Shown in pieces: positions 25,320-33,264 of a stretch of 64,000 nt of DNA. The notes below the pieces were generated by a model. That model saw only the letters and a list, made by a program, of their open reading frames with translations. It had not been told where the DNA came from and did no database searches. Location of the stretch: positions 124,001 to 188,000 of the forward strand of contig CAVYOD010000011.1 in NCBI GenBank assembly GCA_963770045.1, in the 5' to 3' direction. Position 1 is the stretch's first letter, and each line of letters starts with the position of its first letter. This DNA is from CAVYOD01 sp963770045 (GTDB lineage: Bacteria > Acidobacteriota > Aminicenantia > Aminicenantales > CAVYOD01). A program made the position numbers and the translations under genes.

Positions 25320-26105
25320 TCAGTATTTCAACTCTGAACCCAGGACACTGTGGGGAATAAGAAAGACGGCCAAAAGCACGATCGCTGCGGCCAACACCCA
25401 TCCCCTGGCCGGCTTTCCACGTCGGCCGGCAACGGCCGCCACAACCCAGACGGCTAGAGCCAGCAAGGTCTTGTTATCCGTAAGGTCGTACCCGAAGGGG
25501 ATTCCCGTCCACAACGTGCCGAAAGAAAGCTTCTGCACGGCCGGTCCGAAGACGAAACCCCCGATGAGCAAGAGCGCCACAGTCCAGAGCGCGAGTCTCC
25601 GGGGATCGCCGGAGCGTCTGAGCGCCTCGATCCCGGCCCGAGTCGAAAATAGCATAGCCAGGAACATGACAAGGATGTGAGGAATGAGGATCCATGAAGG
25701 CACGACACCCCTAAAACGAAGGACGATCGGTTTCTCTCCGGTGAGAGAAACTTCCTGTTGATCACGGTTGAGGATGACCTTGTAGACGACCTTTGCCGCC
25801 GGGGGGTGCTTGGGCAGGCTCGCCGTGAGCGCGCCGTCTTTCCTCTCCAAAGGAGCTTGAGTCCAGGCTTCATCGACCTTGTGCCTCTTGAAGAGGAGCG
25901 AGCCGCCTACGGAAGGATCGCTTACTTTGACGCTAACCTCGCAATCCCTCACGCTCTCGGCGCTCCGCGGCAGTCTGAACTTGATCTCCGAGCCTGCCAG
26001 GGTGACTTTTCCGTGGACCGGATAAGTCGGGCCGGTCATCCGTTGATAGACGGCGGAAACCAGGGTGACAATCACCGCCAACGTCCAGAGGGCAAAGTTT
26101 TTCAT
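25320..26105 (-). CDS. membrane protein of unknown function
   Basis: A 261-residue protein: one N-terminal hydrophobic segment, a periplasmic beta-rich domain of about 110 residues (V-H-G-K-V-T-L-A-G-S-E-I-K-F, E-V-S-L-T-G-E-K-P-I-V-L-R-F-R-G), then about four transmembrane helices (I-P-H-I-L-V-M-F-L-A-M-L; L-W-T-V-A-L-L-L-I-G-G-F-V-F-G). I do not recognise the family. It begins one base after the stop of the LiaF-like gene, so the two are surely cotranscribed. The pairing suggests a role in envelope-stress sensing, but that is inference. Confidence 0.6.
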   Translation of the reverse strand: MKNFALWTLAVIVTLVSAVYQRMTGPTYPVHGKVTLAGSEIKFRLPRSAESVRDCEVSVKVSDPSVGGSLLFKRHKVDEAWTQAPLERKDGALTASLPKHPPAAKVVYKVILNRDQQEVSLTGEKPIVLRFRGVVPSWILIPHILVMFLAMLFSTRAGIEALRRSGDPRRLALWTVALLLIGGFVFGPAVQKLSFGTLWTGIPFGYDLTDNKTLLALAVWVVAAVAGRRGKPARGWVLAAAIVLLAVFLIPHSVLGSELKY

Positions 26106-26106
26106 G

Positions 26107-26802
26107 TCAGTCTTTAACCAGGACCGAGCCGAAAACGGCCGTTGCTTTGACGTAGAGAGTTCCCTTGGACTCGGACGGAGCTACCGCCCGGTGTTTATTG
26201 TCGATCGTGCCGAGGATCGGGGTTCCGTCGACCACGACCTGCCAGTCTCTGGGGACCCTGACTTCGATATTTCCCAGGACGGCCGACAGTTCGACCGTGG
26301 CTTTGCCCTCGGCGAGGCCGGCGGGCGTAAAATCGAGCTCGACCGAGCCGAAAACGGCGCTGGCGTGACCACCCTTGAAACTCTGCGCTTCGATTCTTCT
26401 TTCGACGCCTGAAAAAACGGCCGAGATGTTCAGGTCACCCTCCTTGATCTCCGGGAAGCTCCCTTTGCGGTGATGGAGGGCCGGATGCAGCAGGACCCAC
26501 AGGCCCGCGAGAATGATGAGCAGCGGCCAGAAATAATTCCAGAAATGATGCCCCAGCACGTTGAGGCGGACGAGCAGAAACACGGTTCCGAAGGCGACAA
26601 AGAGCAGGCCGGAAACGAAATCTCGGAACCCGCTGCCCAACCAGATGGACAGCCCGATGGCGATGAAGATCGCCGGCCAATAATGGGAAACCGCGTAGCC
26701 GAAGTCGAACCTCCCCATCCGGTCGAGAAGGAACAGGACACCGATCAGGATCAGGAAAAGCCCCCAGAAAATGCGCCCGGAAGAACCTCTGTGATCCGAC
26801 AT
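26107..26802 (-). CDS. LiaF-like membrane protein (DUF5668 + cell wall-active antibiotics response domain)
   Basis: A 231-residue protein. Residues 10-105 contain four hydrophobic helices of the LiaI/DUF5668 type (I-F-W-G-L-F-L-I-L-I-G-V-L-F-L-L-D-R). The remaining half is the right-handed beta domain typical of LiaF/VraT C-termini, with repeated A-V-F-G-S-V and A-V-L-G-N-I-E-V-R-V-P units. In Firmicutes such proteins modulate a cell-wall-stress two-component system; here no kinase adjoins. AAGGAGGCGAGC precedes the ATG. The partner gene starts one base after its stop. Confidence 0.8.
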   Translation of the reverse strand: MSDHRGSSGRIFWGLFLILIGVLFLLDRMGRFDFGYAVSHYWPAIFIAIGLSIWLGSGFRDFVSGLLFVAFGTVFLLVRLNVLGHHFWNYFWPLLIILAGLWVLLHPALHHRKGSFPEIKEGDLNISAVFSGVERRIEAQSFKGGHASAVFGSVELDFTPAGLAEGKATVELSAVLGNIEVRVPRDWQVVVDGTPILGTIDNKHRAVAPSESKGTLYVKATAVFGSVLVKD

Positions 26803-26891
26803 GCTCGCCTCCTTTGCGTTTCTTAGTTTTATACCATAAGTCCGTCCCTGTCATCAACACGGTGAGAGGCAGGGGTGCAGAGCGAGGCGAG

Positions 26892-27236
26892 CTAAGACCG
26901 ATTCCTGATCTCTTCCAGGGTTTTCCTCGCGATCGGCGCCAGTTCGAAGAACTTGGTGAGCTTGTCGCAGGCATATTCTCCGCAGTAGGCACAGTTTTGG
27001 ACCTGTTTCTGTCTGCCGCAATTCCTGATTTCACAGATCCTAGGGTAGCTGAAAACGCGGTCCGTCGGGCTCGTGCATCCATCGCAGATGATATCTTCGG
27101 GTTTGACCGCTACATTGTATTGGCGGGACCATTCTTCGGCGACTTTTTTTCGCAGGTCGGGATCATTCTTTTGAGTGGCGATAAACGCTCCGCACTCGCT
27201 GCAAGTCAGACCGCAGATCGAGATCATTTTTGCCAT
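26892..27236 (-). CDS. DUF3795 domain protein, cysteine-rich
   Basis: A small cytoplasmic protein of about 114 residues with the DUF3795 cysteine pattern: I-C-G-L-T-C-S-E-C-G-A-F, I-I-C-D-G-C, then I-R-N-C-G-R-Q and N-C-A-Y-C-G-E-Y-A-C-D-K-L. The cysteine pairs suggest zinc or Fe-S binding; function is unknown. The start at 27236 is set by GGAGG 7 bases upstream; the frame is open for another 38 codons but that part lacks a ribosome site and family similarity. DUF3795 proteins are common in anaerobes. Confidence 0.88.
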   Translation of the reverse strand: MAKMISICGLTCSECGAFIATQKNDPDLRKKVAEEWSRQYNVAVKPEDIICDGCTSPTDRVFSYPRICEIRNCGRQKQVQNCAYCGEYACDKLTKFFELAPIARKTLEEIRNRS

Positions 27237-27387
27237 GGGTAATCCTCCGTACCAGGCTATTCTCTCTGAATGCCAGAGCAGATGCAAGGGAATAACATAG
27301 TCGATCTTGTCTCTGAGCGTCCGTCTCGTGATCTCGCCGTGAACGAGCAAAACGAGAATCCGTAAAATGGTTTCACTTTCGTTTTTT

Positions 27388-27426
27388 GACGAGACAGACG
27401 TCAGACGAGATAGACGAGAGAGACGT
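27388..27426. repeat. GACGAGA-type degenerate repeat
   Basis: GACGAGACAGACG, GACGAGATAGACGAGAGAGACG in a near-continuous run just after the phosphofructokinase gene end. The same family recurs at 43517-43562, 55194-55240 and 55277-55300, and inside the LysE gene end near 54340. Confidence 0.55.
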
Positions 27427-27430
27427 ATTA

Positions 27431-28624
27431 TTAATCGCTCGTCAAGATGAAAAGGGGCTTCAGGCTGAAGCTTTTATAGAGCGGGCGAAGGCGCTCGGTA
27501 TCATAGTATTTGTCGACGTCCAGGACTTTTTTTGTGCTGGTCACGACTTCTATGGGGACATCCTCGTAGTGGCCCCTGCAGAGGCAGACCATGCGCCCCG
27601 TCCTCTTCTCCATGATCAGGTCCAGGGCCAGGTTGCCGAAGGCCATGGGGACGATCGAGTCGACGGCGTCCGGGTCCCCGCAGCGGACGAGATAGCCCAA
27701 CCTCTGGCTAAGGACATTGATCCGCCGCCCGTTATTGTATTTGGGGGAAAGGTCCCTGAGGTGGGCGGAAATGGCGTCACCGATGCCGCCGAGCTTCTTG
27801 TGGCCGTACATGTCCTTCTCTTCGCCCTCAAAGACCATCTCGCCGCCCTCGAACATCGCCCCTTCGGATACGAGCACGACCGAATAGAGACTCGGGTTTT
27901 CGACCCTGTCCTCGGTCATCAATTCGCAGAGTCGCTCAATGTTGAACTTGTACTCGGGGACGACGCAGCGGTTGGCCGCCCCGGCCATGGTGGGAAGCAG
28001 GGCGGTGAAACCGGCGTAGCGGCCGAAAATCTCGATGACCAGGAATCTCTCGTGCGACCCGGCCGTCGTCCTGAGGGCGTTCGTCATGCTGATCGTTCTG
28101 GAGAGACAGGTGCTGAAGCCGATGCAGTAGTCGGTGCCGGGGACATCATTGTCCATGGTTTTGGGAATGCCGATGATCTTGACACCCTGGTGGTGGAGGT
28201 CAACGGCGTAGCTCAGGGTGTCATCACCGCCGATAGGGATGAGGTAATCGATTCCCAGGAACTCCAGGTTCTTCAAGACCTCGGTCGTCAGGTCGTTTGT
28301 TTTTTTCTTGTACTTGCTCCTAAGATAGGCGGGCACATTGACGTCCGGCACGGCGCTCGGCCGGGTGCGCGAAGTGTGGAGAAACGTGCCTCCGGTGCGG
28401 CCGACCTTGTTCACTATTTCCTCGGTCAGGACCTGGAAGTGCTCGGCATTGGGGGCTTCTTTGTCTCTTGCGATTTCGACCAAGCCTGCCCAGCCGCGCC
28501 GGATGCCGATGACCTCATAGCCCTCGTGGAGGGCCCGGATCGTCACCGCCCGTATCGCCGGGTTAAGGCCGGGGACATCGCCGCCCCCGGTGAGAATTCC
28601 GATGATGCCTTTTTTGCTTTTCAT
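27431..28624 (-). CDS. 6-phosphofructokinase, predicted pyrophosphate-dependent
   Basis: A glycolytic enzyme that phosphorylates fructose 6-phosphate. At 397 residues it belongs to the long bacterial group. The N-terminal G-I-L-T-G-G-G-D-x-P-G-L-N and the catalytic P-K-T-M-D-N-D (154-160) are present. Donor specificity is set by two positions: this protein has G-G-D-D (132-135) rather than G-G-D-G, and Lys before T-M-D-N-D rather than Gly. Both are the PPi-dependent residues. Such an enzyme would work reversibly in glycolysis and gluconeogenesis. It is a single gene with repeats on its 3' side. Confidence 0.92.
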   Translation of the reverse strand: MKSKKGIIGILTGGGDVPGLNPAIRAVTIRALHEGYEVIGIRRGWAGLVEIARDKEAPNAEHFQVLTEEIVNKVGRTGGTFLHTSRTRPSAVPDVNVPAYLRSKYKKKTNDLTTEVLKNLEFLGIDYLIPIGGDDTLSYAVDLHHQGVKIIGIPKTMDNDVPGTDYCIGFSTCLSRTISMTNALRTTAGSHERFLVIEIFGRYAGFTALLPTMAGAANRCVVPEYKFNIERLCELMTEDRVENPSLYSVVLVSEGAMFEGGEMVFEGEEKDMYGHKKLGGIGDAISAHLRDLSPKYNNGRRINVLSQRLGYLVRCGDPDAVDSIVPMAFGNLALDLIMEKRTGRMVCLCRGHYEDVPIEVVTSTKKVLDVDKYYDTERLRPLYKSFSLKPLFILTSD

Positions 28625-28683
28625 GCCTTAAATTATATGCCATTCTTGGATATGTTAAAAGCGCAGTCCTACTCCGCGCTCTC

Positions 28684-29970
28684 TCAGAGAGAAGTCCGGC
28701 AGATTTTGCTGATTCGTTTGGCGAGAGCCATAATGGTCAGGCTGGGGGGATTGCCGAGGGAAGCCGGGAAGAGACTCGCGTCGGCAACAAAGAGGTTTTC
28801 CGGGAGGCGGTCCGGATGAAGCGTCTCCGCATCTCGGGCCGCAAGAGGCAGCATGCCGCCCGGATGGCCGGCGTTGATCGTCCCAAGGAAGAGCGAGCTC
28901 TCTCCAATGCCCAGCCGGCCGAATACCTTCGCCGCCAGAGCCACGGCGTCTTTGAGACGATTCTTGTCCAGGTCGTTCAAGGTTTTGTCGACTTTGCTTC
29001 CGGTCACTCTCCCCGAATTTGAATCGGCCAGTTTGATCATCAAGCTGAGGATATCCCGGGCCCTTGATTTCCATTTCCGGTTGAAAAAAAAGCTCAAATG
29101 ATCAAAGTAAGGTGAAAGGATAAAATGCTCGCGCTGAACGACAAACGGCATCGGTACTTCTTGATTCTGAAAGGCACTCTTCCATTCGGTCGCGACGCAC
29201 AGGACCGGGTCGACGAAGAGCCTGGGCTCGCAGGGAATTTCCGAATCCTGAAGGATGGCCGGCGTTCCCATCCCTCCGGCGGCCAGGACCACCAAGTCGG
29301 CCGGGAAAAAGCGCCGTTGCCATCCGGCATCGGCGAGGACTCCGGTGGCCTTTCCGCTTTTGATCAGGATACGACGAACCCGGCAATTCGTGATCAGCCG
29401 GGCGCCTCCGGCCAGGGCTTCTTTCAAGAACTCGCGGCCATCCCATTTGACACCGTTGGGGCAGCCCAGAACGCAGCGGCCGCAGTTCTGGCAGCGCTCA
29501 TAATGGCCCATCTTCGGCGTCGGCACCGGATTGAGGTCCATGGACTCGCAGATCTTAAACAGGCGCCGCGTCGTCTCGCGCCAGATTCGCTGATGAGCCG
29601 TCGAGACCGGGATCTCCCGGCCGAGTTCTTCGAATTCCTGGTCCAAATTGATCCCCAGCCTTCTGAGGTCGGCGTCCATCCGGAGCGCATTGCCCGCGCC
29701 GATAGTCGTTGTCCCGCCGGTTCCTATTCCTCGCACCAGGACCATCTTGTCTGAGGTCTTCAGGATTCTCATCGCCGGGAAGAAGAGTTGGATCTGTTTT
29801 TCGGAGATCAGGAGACCGGATCTCTTGATTGTCTCCATGGTCTCGAGGCTGAACGAGAAGGGCCGGAAATGCTGTCCCGCTTCCAGGACGGTCACGTCGA
29901 ATTTCCCCTGGAGCTCTTTGGCCGCGGTGGCGCCGCCGGCGCCGCTCCCGACGACAATGGCTTTTTTCAT
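28684..29970 (-). CDS. GMC family oxidoreductase with ferredoxin-like cysteine cluster
   Basis: A 428-residue FAD enzyme, last gene of a coupled four-gene operon. The FAD loop is V-V-G-S-G-A-G-G-A at the N-terminus; the GMC substrate-domain motif G-T-G-G-T-T-T-I-G-A-G-N follows near residue 84. The C-terminal G-H-P-G-G (His) and S-L-G-N-P-P-S-L-T (Asn) supply the usual His/Asn pair. Near residue 160 is C-Q-N-C-G-R-C-V-L-G-C-P, a 4Fe-4S ferredoxin motif as found in some GMC dehydrogenases that pass electrons to a membrane carrier instead of O2. It overlaps the preceding gene by four bases (ATGA). The substrate is unknown. Confidence 0.85.
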   Translation of the reverse strand: MKKAIVVGSGAGGATAAKELQGKFDVTVLEAGQHFRPFSFSLETMETIKRSGLLISEKQIQLFFPAMRILKTSDKMVLVRGIGTGGTTTIGAGNALRMDADLRRLGINLDQEFEELGREIPVSTAHQRIWRETTRRLFKICESMDLNPVPTPKMGHYERCQNCGRCVLGCPNGVKWDGREFLKEALAGGARLITNCRVRRILIKSGKATGVLADAGWQRRFFPADLVVLAAGGMGTPAILQDSEIPCEPRLFVDPVLCVATEWKSAFQNQEVPMPFVVQREHFILSPYFDHLSFFFNRKWKSRARDILSLMIKLADSNSGRVTGSKVDKTLNDLDKNRLKDAVALAAKVFGRLGIGESSLFLGTINAGHPGGMLPLAARDAETLHPDRLPENLFVADASLFPASLGNPPSLTIMALAKRISKICRTSL

Positions 29971-30518
29971 CGCGGCTCCTGCCCGAATGAAAATTGTGCC
30001 CGGCAGCAGTTTTTGCCCTCGCTCAGCCTCTCCATAAATCGCAGCTCGCCCCCATCGGCGAGTCCGGCCAGGATCCCCTCGTCCAGGGCCGAGATAAGCT
30101 CACAAACCCGGGGAGAATAGACGGAGCTGAAAAAGCACTTTCGGACAACGATCTCACCCCGCGATGTCCCCTCCAAGTCGATTTTGATCACCCGGTAGAG
30201 GATCCGCGCCGCGGCCATGACCTCTTCGGGTGAACTCAGGCGCAATTTTCGCCGGATTTTCCGGCCGAAGCGGCGGGCGTTGTCTCGAAGACGGCCTCTC
30301 ATCGTCTGGAGCGAAACTCCGGAAGCGAGGGCTTTTTCCGCTTCCTGCTTGGTGAAACGAGCGAATTGGCCGAGCTGCTCGGGATAGGATAATTTTTCCC
30401 AGGCGGGGTATTCGGTTTCAAAGGCATCGGCGGCGAGGCGGCCGAGCTCAACGAGTCCTCTGGACTTCACGAAGCGAACGCCGCTCGTGAGCGCCGCCGC
30501 CTTCAACCGCAGGTTCAT
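29967..30518 (-). CDS. hypothetical protein with Cys-containing C-terminus
   Basis: A basic, mostly helical 183-residue cytoplasmic protein. I do not recognise a named family with confidence. The end, R-F-M-E-R-L-S-E-G-K-N-C-C-R-A-Q-F, resembles the L-x-x-G-x-x-x-C-x-x-x-F ending of 2-amino-thiazoline-4-carboxylate hydrolase-like and 4-vinyl-reductase-like proteins. It overlaps both neighbours by four bases (ATGA at each end), so it is made in fixed ratio with the membrane protein and the GMC oxidoreductase. Two cysteines in the tail could hold a metal or a substrate thiol. Confidence 0.6.
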   Translation of the reverse strand: MNLRLKAAALTSGVRFVKSRGLVELGRLAADAFETEYPAWEKLSYPEQLGQFARFTKQEAEKALASGVSLQTMRGRLRDNARRFGRKIRRKLRLSSPEEVMAAARILYRVIKIDLEGTSRGEIVVRKCFFSSVYSPRVCELISALDEGILAGLADGGELRFMERLSEGKNCCRAQFSFGQEPR

Positions 30519-30937
30519 CGTCGAATCCCCTTGGTTCTGAAATACAAGAGGAGGACGCCGCAGCCGATGAGTCCGTCGACGATCCCGTTAACGAGAAATA
30601 TCAAGTACGGCTTGGAGATAAAAAAGAAGCCGAAGGAAAGCAGTGAACTGGCGATCTTGCCGTTGACCAGAAGAAGCGGGAAGATAGGGTTCTCCGCATG
30701 GCGGCCCATCATCCAGGCCAGGGCGGTGACCAGATACATGTAGGCTGCTGCGAGGATAAGAAAAAATTCGAGCCCGTTCTCAGGAGATGGCGTCATCCCC
30801 AAGCGCCCGGATATCCCGTTGAAAAACCCGATAAGACCATCCGGGGCGAAAAGAAAAATCAAACCAACCGCAGCGAAGACTATCGCGAGCAGGTAGCTCG
30901 TGCTCTTATATAAACTCAAGGACAGGCGCTTTTTCAC
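30515..30937 (-). CDS. small integral membrane protein (about four helices)
   Basis: A 140-residue protein with four predicted helices: T-S-Y-L-L-A-I-V-F-A-A-V-G-L-I-F-L, L-I-L-A-A-A-Y-M-Y-L-V-T-A-L-A-W-M, a third over I-F-P-L-L-L-V, and I-F-L-V-N-G-I-V-D-G-L-I-G-C. The start is GTG with GAAGAGA upstream. I do not recognise the family. It lies 15 bases after the radical SAM gene and overlaps the next gene by four bases, so it could anchor the operon's products at the membrane or be a quinone-side partner of the oxidoreductase. Confidence 0.65.
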   Translation of the reverse strand: MKKRLSLSLYKSTSYLLAIVFAAVGLIFLFAPDGLIGFFNGISGRLGMTPSPENGLEFFLILAAAYMYLVTALAWMMGRHAENPIFPLLLVNGKIASSLLSFGFFFISKPYLIFLVNGIVDGLIGCGVLLLYFRTKGIRR

Positions 30938-30952
30938 TGTCTCTTCTCGAAC

Positions 30953-32144
30953 CTAAGAATAATAAAGCTCGAAGAATCTGGCCAGCGGGCCGAATCTAAC
31001 TTCCTGCAGCAGGCGGAGCGACGCCTCCCTGGAGAGGGGAGCAGAATCCCGCGAATGTTTCTGGATCAGCCTGAAGTTGGAATTGATAAAACAGCGGTTT
31101 TGCGAAGGGAAGCATTTTTGCATCTCGCCGACGATTTGCCCCAGGGGCCGCTCCCTGACATTGCCAAACGTCATCGGTGTGAAAACGCAGGGACTGACCT
31201 CTCCGAAGGCATCCACATAGATCATCTTGCGGCCGGCGTTGCAGCCGAAGTATTCTTTTCCCTCGAAGTGACCCAGGTAGTTGACGGTGATCTTGCCCTC
31301 GCGGTTGTACCTGTCCTGGAGGTGGACCAACTGCAGCCGTTCGTCCTCGGAGATGACGAGATCCTCATTCCAAAACGCGGCCACCGAGGGTTTGGCTTCG
31401 CTCAGCCAGGCCTCGTCAACGCCCAGGCTGATCAAAAAGCTGAGAAACTCTTCGGTTTGATTCCGACGGATCATCTCTTTGGAGAGGACGGCCGAGACTC
31501 CGACCTGAAGTCCCCCAGTTTGCTTGAAGATGTCGATCGCTTTGAGGGCGGTGCGGAAGGCTCCCTTGTATCCCCGGACGCGGTCATGCTCTTCTTCCTT
31601 CCAGTGGTCCAGGCTGACCGAGACGGAGAAGAGACCGGCTTGGCTCAAGTCCGAGGCCAATCCGGCAGTCAAGGTGCAGCCGGTCGTGAACAATTTTACG
31701 GCGCAATCGCGGCTCGCCATCTCGGTGATCTCGACGATGTCTTTGTTGAGGAGGGGCTCTCCTCCGGTGAACCCCAGCCAAAACACGCCCAATTTTGTTA
31801 GCTCGTCGATGACCCTTAGAATCGTGGATTTATCCAGCGGAGTGCCTGTTCTGTCGCGGTTGTAACAATAGACGCAACGTTGCGGACAGGCGTTCGTCAA
31901 GCCGATTTGGGCATGAGACGGTCCTTCGGTCCTTTTCAAAAGGTGTTCTTCGATAAACCTTCCGTAGGCTCGGCTGTTGAGCGGGGGAAGATGGGAGTGG
32001 ACGATCAGATTCCCTCCGGCATCCTGGATCCTGAATTTTTTCATATATCTTCAGAAGGAATAGATTGAGGGGGATCCCAGCCTTCAAAATCCTGGGATTC
32101 TTGAGGAGAACCCTCAGGACGGCCAGTCTCTTTGCTTCAGTCAT
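30953..32144 (-). CDS. radical SAM protein with SPASM-like C-terminal domain (one frameshift near the N-terminus)
   Basis: A radical S-adenosylmethionine enzyme heading the four-gene operon. The cluster motif is L-T-N-A-C-P-Q-R-C-V-Y-C-Y-N, followed by F-T-G-G-E-P-L. A cysteine-rich C-terminal part (F-G-C-N-A-G-R, V-S-P-C-V-F, Q-K-C, N-R-C) fits a SPASM/twitch domain holding further Fe-S clusters. The frame open at 32044 misses the first 36 residues: dropping one T of the T6 run at 32036-32041 joins an upstream segment (L-L-K-I-Y-E-K to F-R-I-Q-D-A-G-G), starting at the ATG at 32144 with GAGGAA upstream. Such enzymes modify peptides or proteins, or build cofactors. No precursor peptide is visible. 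Confidence 0.82.
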
Positions 32145-32297
32145 AATTCTTTCCTCGTCTATTATATCCCCGGCGGCGTATTTTTCCACCTCGGCACCTC
32201 GGCGAGCGGTCCGAGGCGGGGCGGTCCAAGAGCTGGGTTAGAGACTGGAGCGCACTCGCAGCAAAGTCCTGATCGACCCAAGTTGATTCTTGACAGA

Positions 32298-33173
32298 CTA
32301 GAGCCTGCCCCTGAGGGCTAAGCCCAGGCCAAACAGCAGAGCCACATCCAAAATGAAACCGACGATCAGGGGGGGCTGCCAGAAAGCCATGAAAAAAAAG
32401 GCCAGAATCGAGAACCAGGAGATCATGTATGGACTGTCCCAATCTTTTTTGGTCAGAGCTCCCAGCGCCGCGACGATAAAAATAAGCAGGGCAACGGTCC
32501 ACGCCAGCAATTCCAGGAGCTCGTCGGTGGGAGTCCCGGCCGTTCTCTCGACTCTCTGCTTTATGCCCGTCAGCATTCTCCGGACCATGATGAACTCGGC
32601 CGGATCGAGAAGGACAAAGAGGGGCATCAGCAGCGGCCCGGGAGGCTCCAAATACCCCCGGATACGAAGCACCAGGCGCGACAAGTTTAAATCCGCGGGG
32701 TAAATTTGGAATGACCAGCTGATGTGGACTCCGGGTTGCTTGATGTCGAGGACCATCGACTTATTTGGCTCGAGAGAGTGAACTAGCCAGCTGGGGCCTC
32801 CGCCGATGGGAATCTTGTCTCCGGGTTTGAGTTGCTGGAACTCGGGAAGAATTCTGATCGCGCTCGGGCGGTCGAGGATTCCCGCGGCCCGATCGAGCCA
32901 ATCAAAGCTATAGAGGCCGCCCCGTTTGTGCCCCATCTGGACCAGCCAGGGCCAGATGTCCTCCGGCTCCCCCCGGATCGCCACGGCCCGGGTGGTCAAG
33001 TAATTAGTGCGGGGGACAAGTTCATCGCCAGGCATTGGCTGGCCGACTTCGGTCCTGCTGGCTCCCCAGTTCCTGTGCCAGGGACGGATCAGGAATAAGT
33101 AGGCCGCCATCAGCACTGCCATCCCTATAAGATAAGAAGCCAGGACCTTGGAAATTCTCCTCAGTGCGCTCAT
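32298..33173 (-). CDS. SRPBCC-like membrane protein
   Basis: A 291-residue protein: one N-terminal transmembrane helix, the signature L-I-R-P-W-H-R-N-W-G-A-S-R-T-E, then a lipid-binding-fold (START/SRPBCC) domain with W-P-W-L-V-Q-M-G-H-K-R-G-G-L-Y-S-F-D-W-L and R-I-L-P-E-F-Q. Three hydrophobic helices close the protein. This family is common in actinobacteria and others; no substrate is known, but the fold binds hydrophobic ligands. GAGGGTAAAAAG precedes the ATG. It is likely a single-gene unit. Confidence 0.75.
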   Translation of the reverse strand: MSALRRISKVLASYLIGMAVLMAAYLFLIRPWHRNWGASRTEVGQPMPGDELVPRTNYLTTRAVAIRGEPEDIWPWLVQMGHKRGGLYSFDWLDRAAGILDRPSAIRILPEFQQLKPGDKIPIGGGPSWLVHSLEPNKSMVLDIKQPGVHISWSFQIYPADLNLSRLVLRIRGYLEPPGPLLMPLFVLLDPAEFIMVRRMLTGIKQRVERTAGTPTDELLELLAWTVALLIFIVAALGALTKKDWDSPYMISWFSILAFFFMAFWQPPLIVGFILDVALLFGLGLALRGRL

Positions 33174-33264
33174 CTTTTTACCCTCGCTGCGCCATGGCCG
33201 TCAACGTCATTCGATTCGAACGATCAAACCACAAATGCGATCTTTAACGCCTTTCGCTCGCCGA

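Noticed and set aside
27386..28819. 477-codon plus-strand frame across the phosphofructokinase gene
   Set aside because: It is a high-GC antisense shadow; the minus strand has the full enzyme with all motifs.
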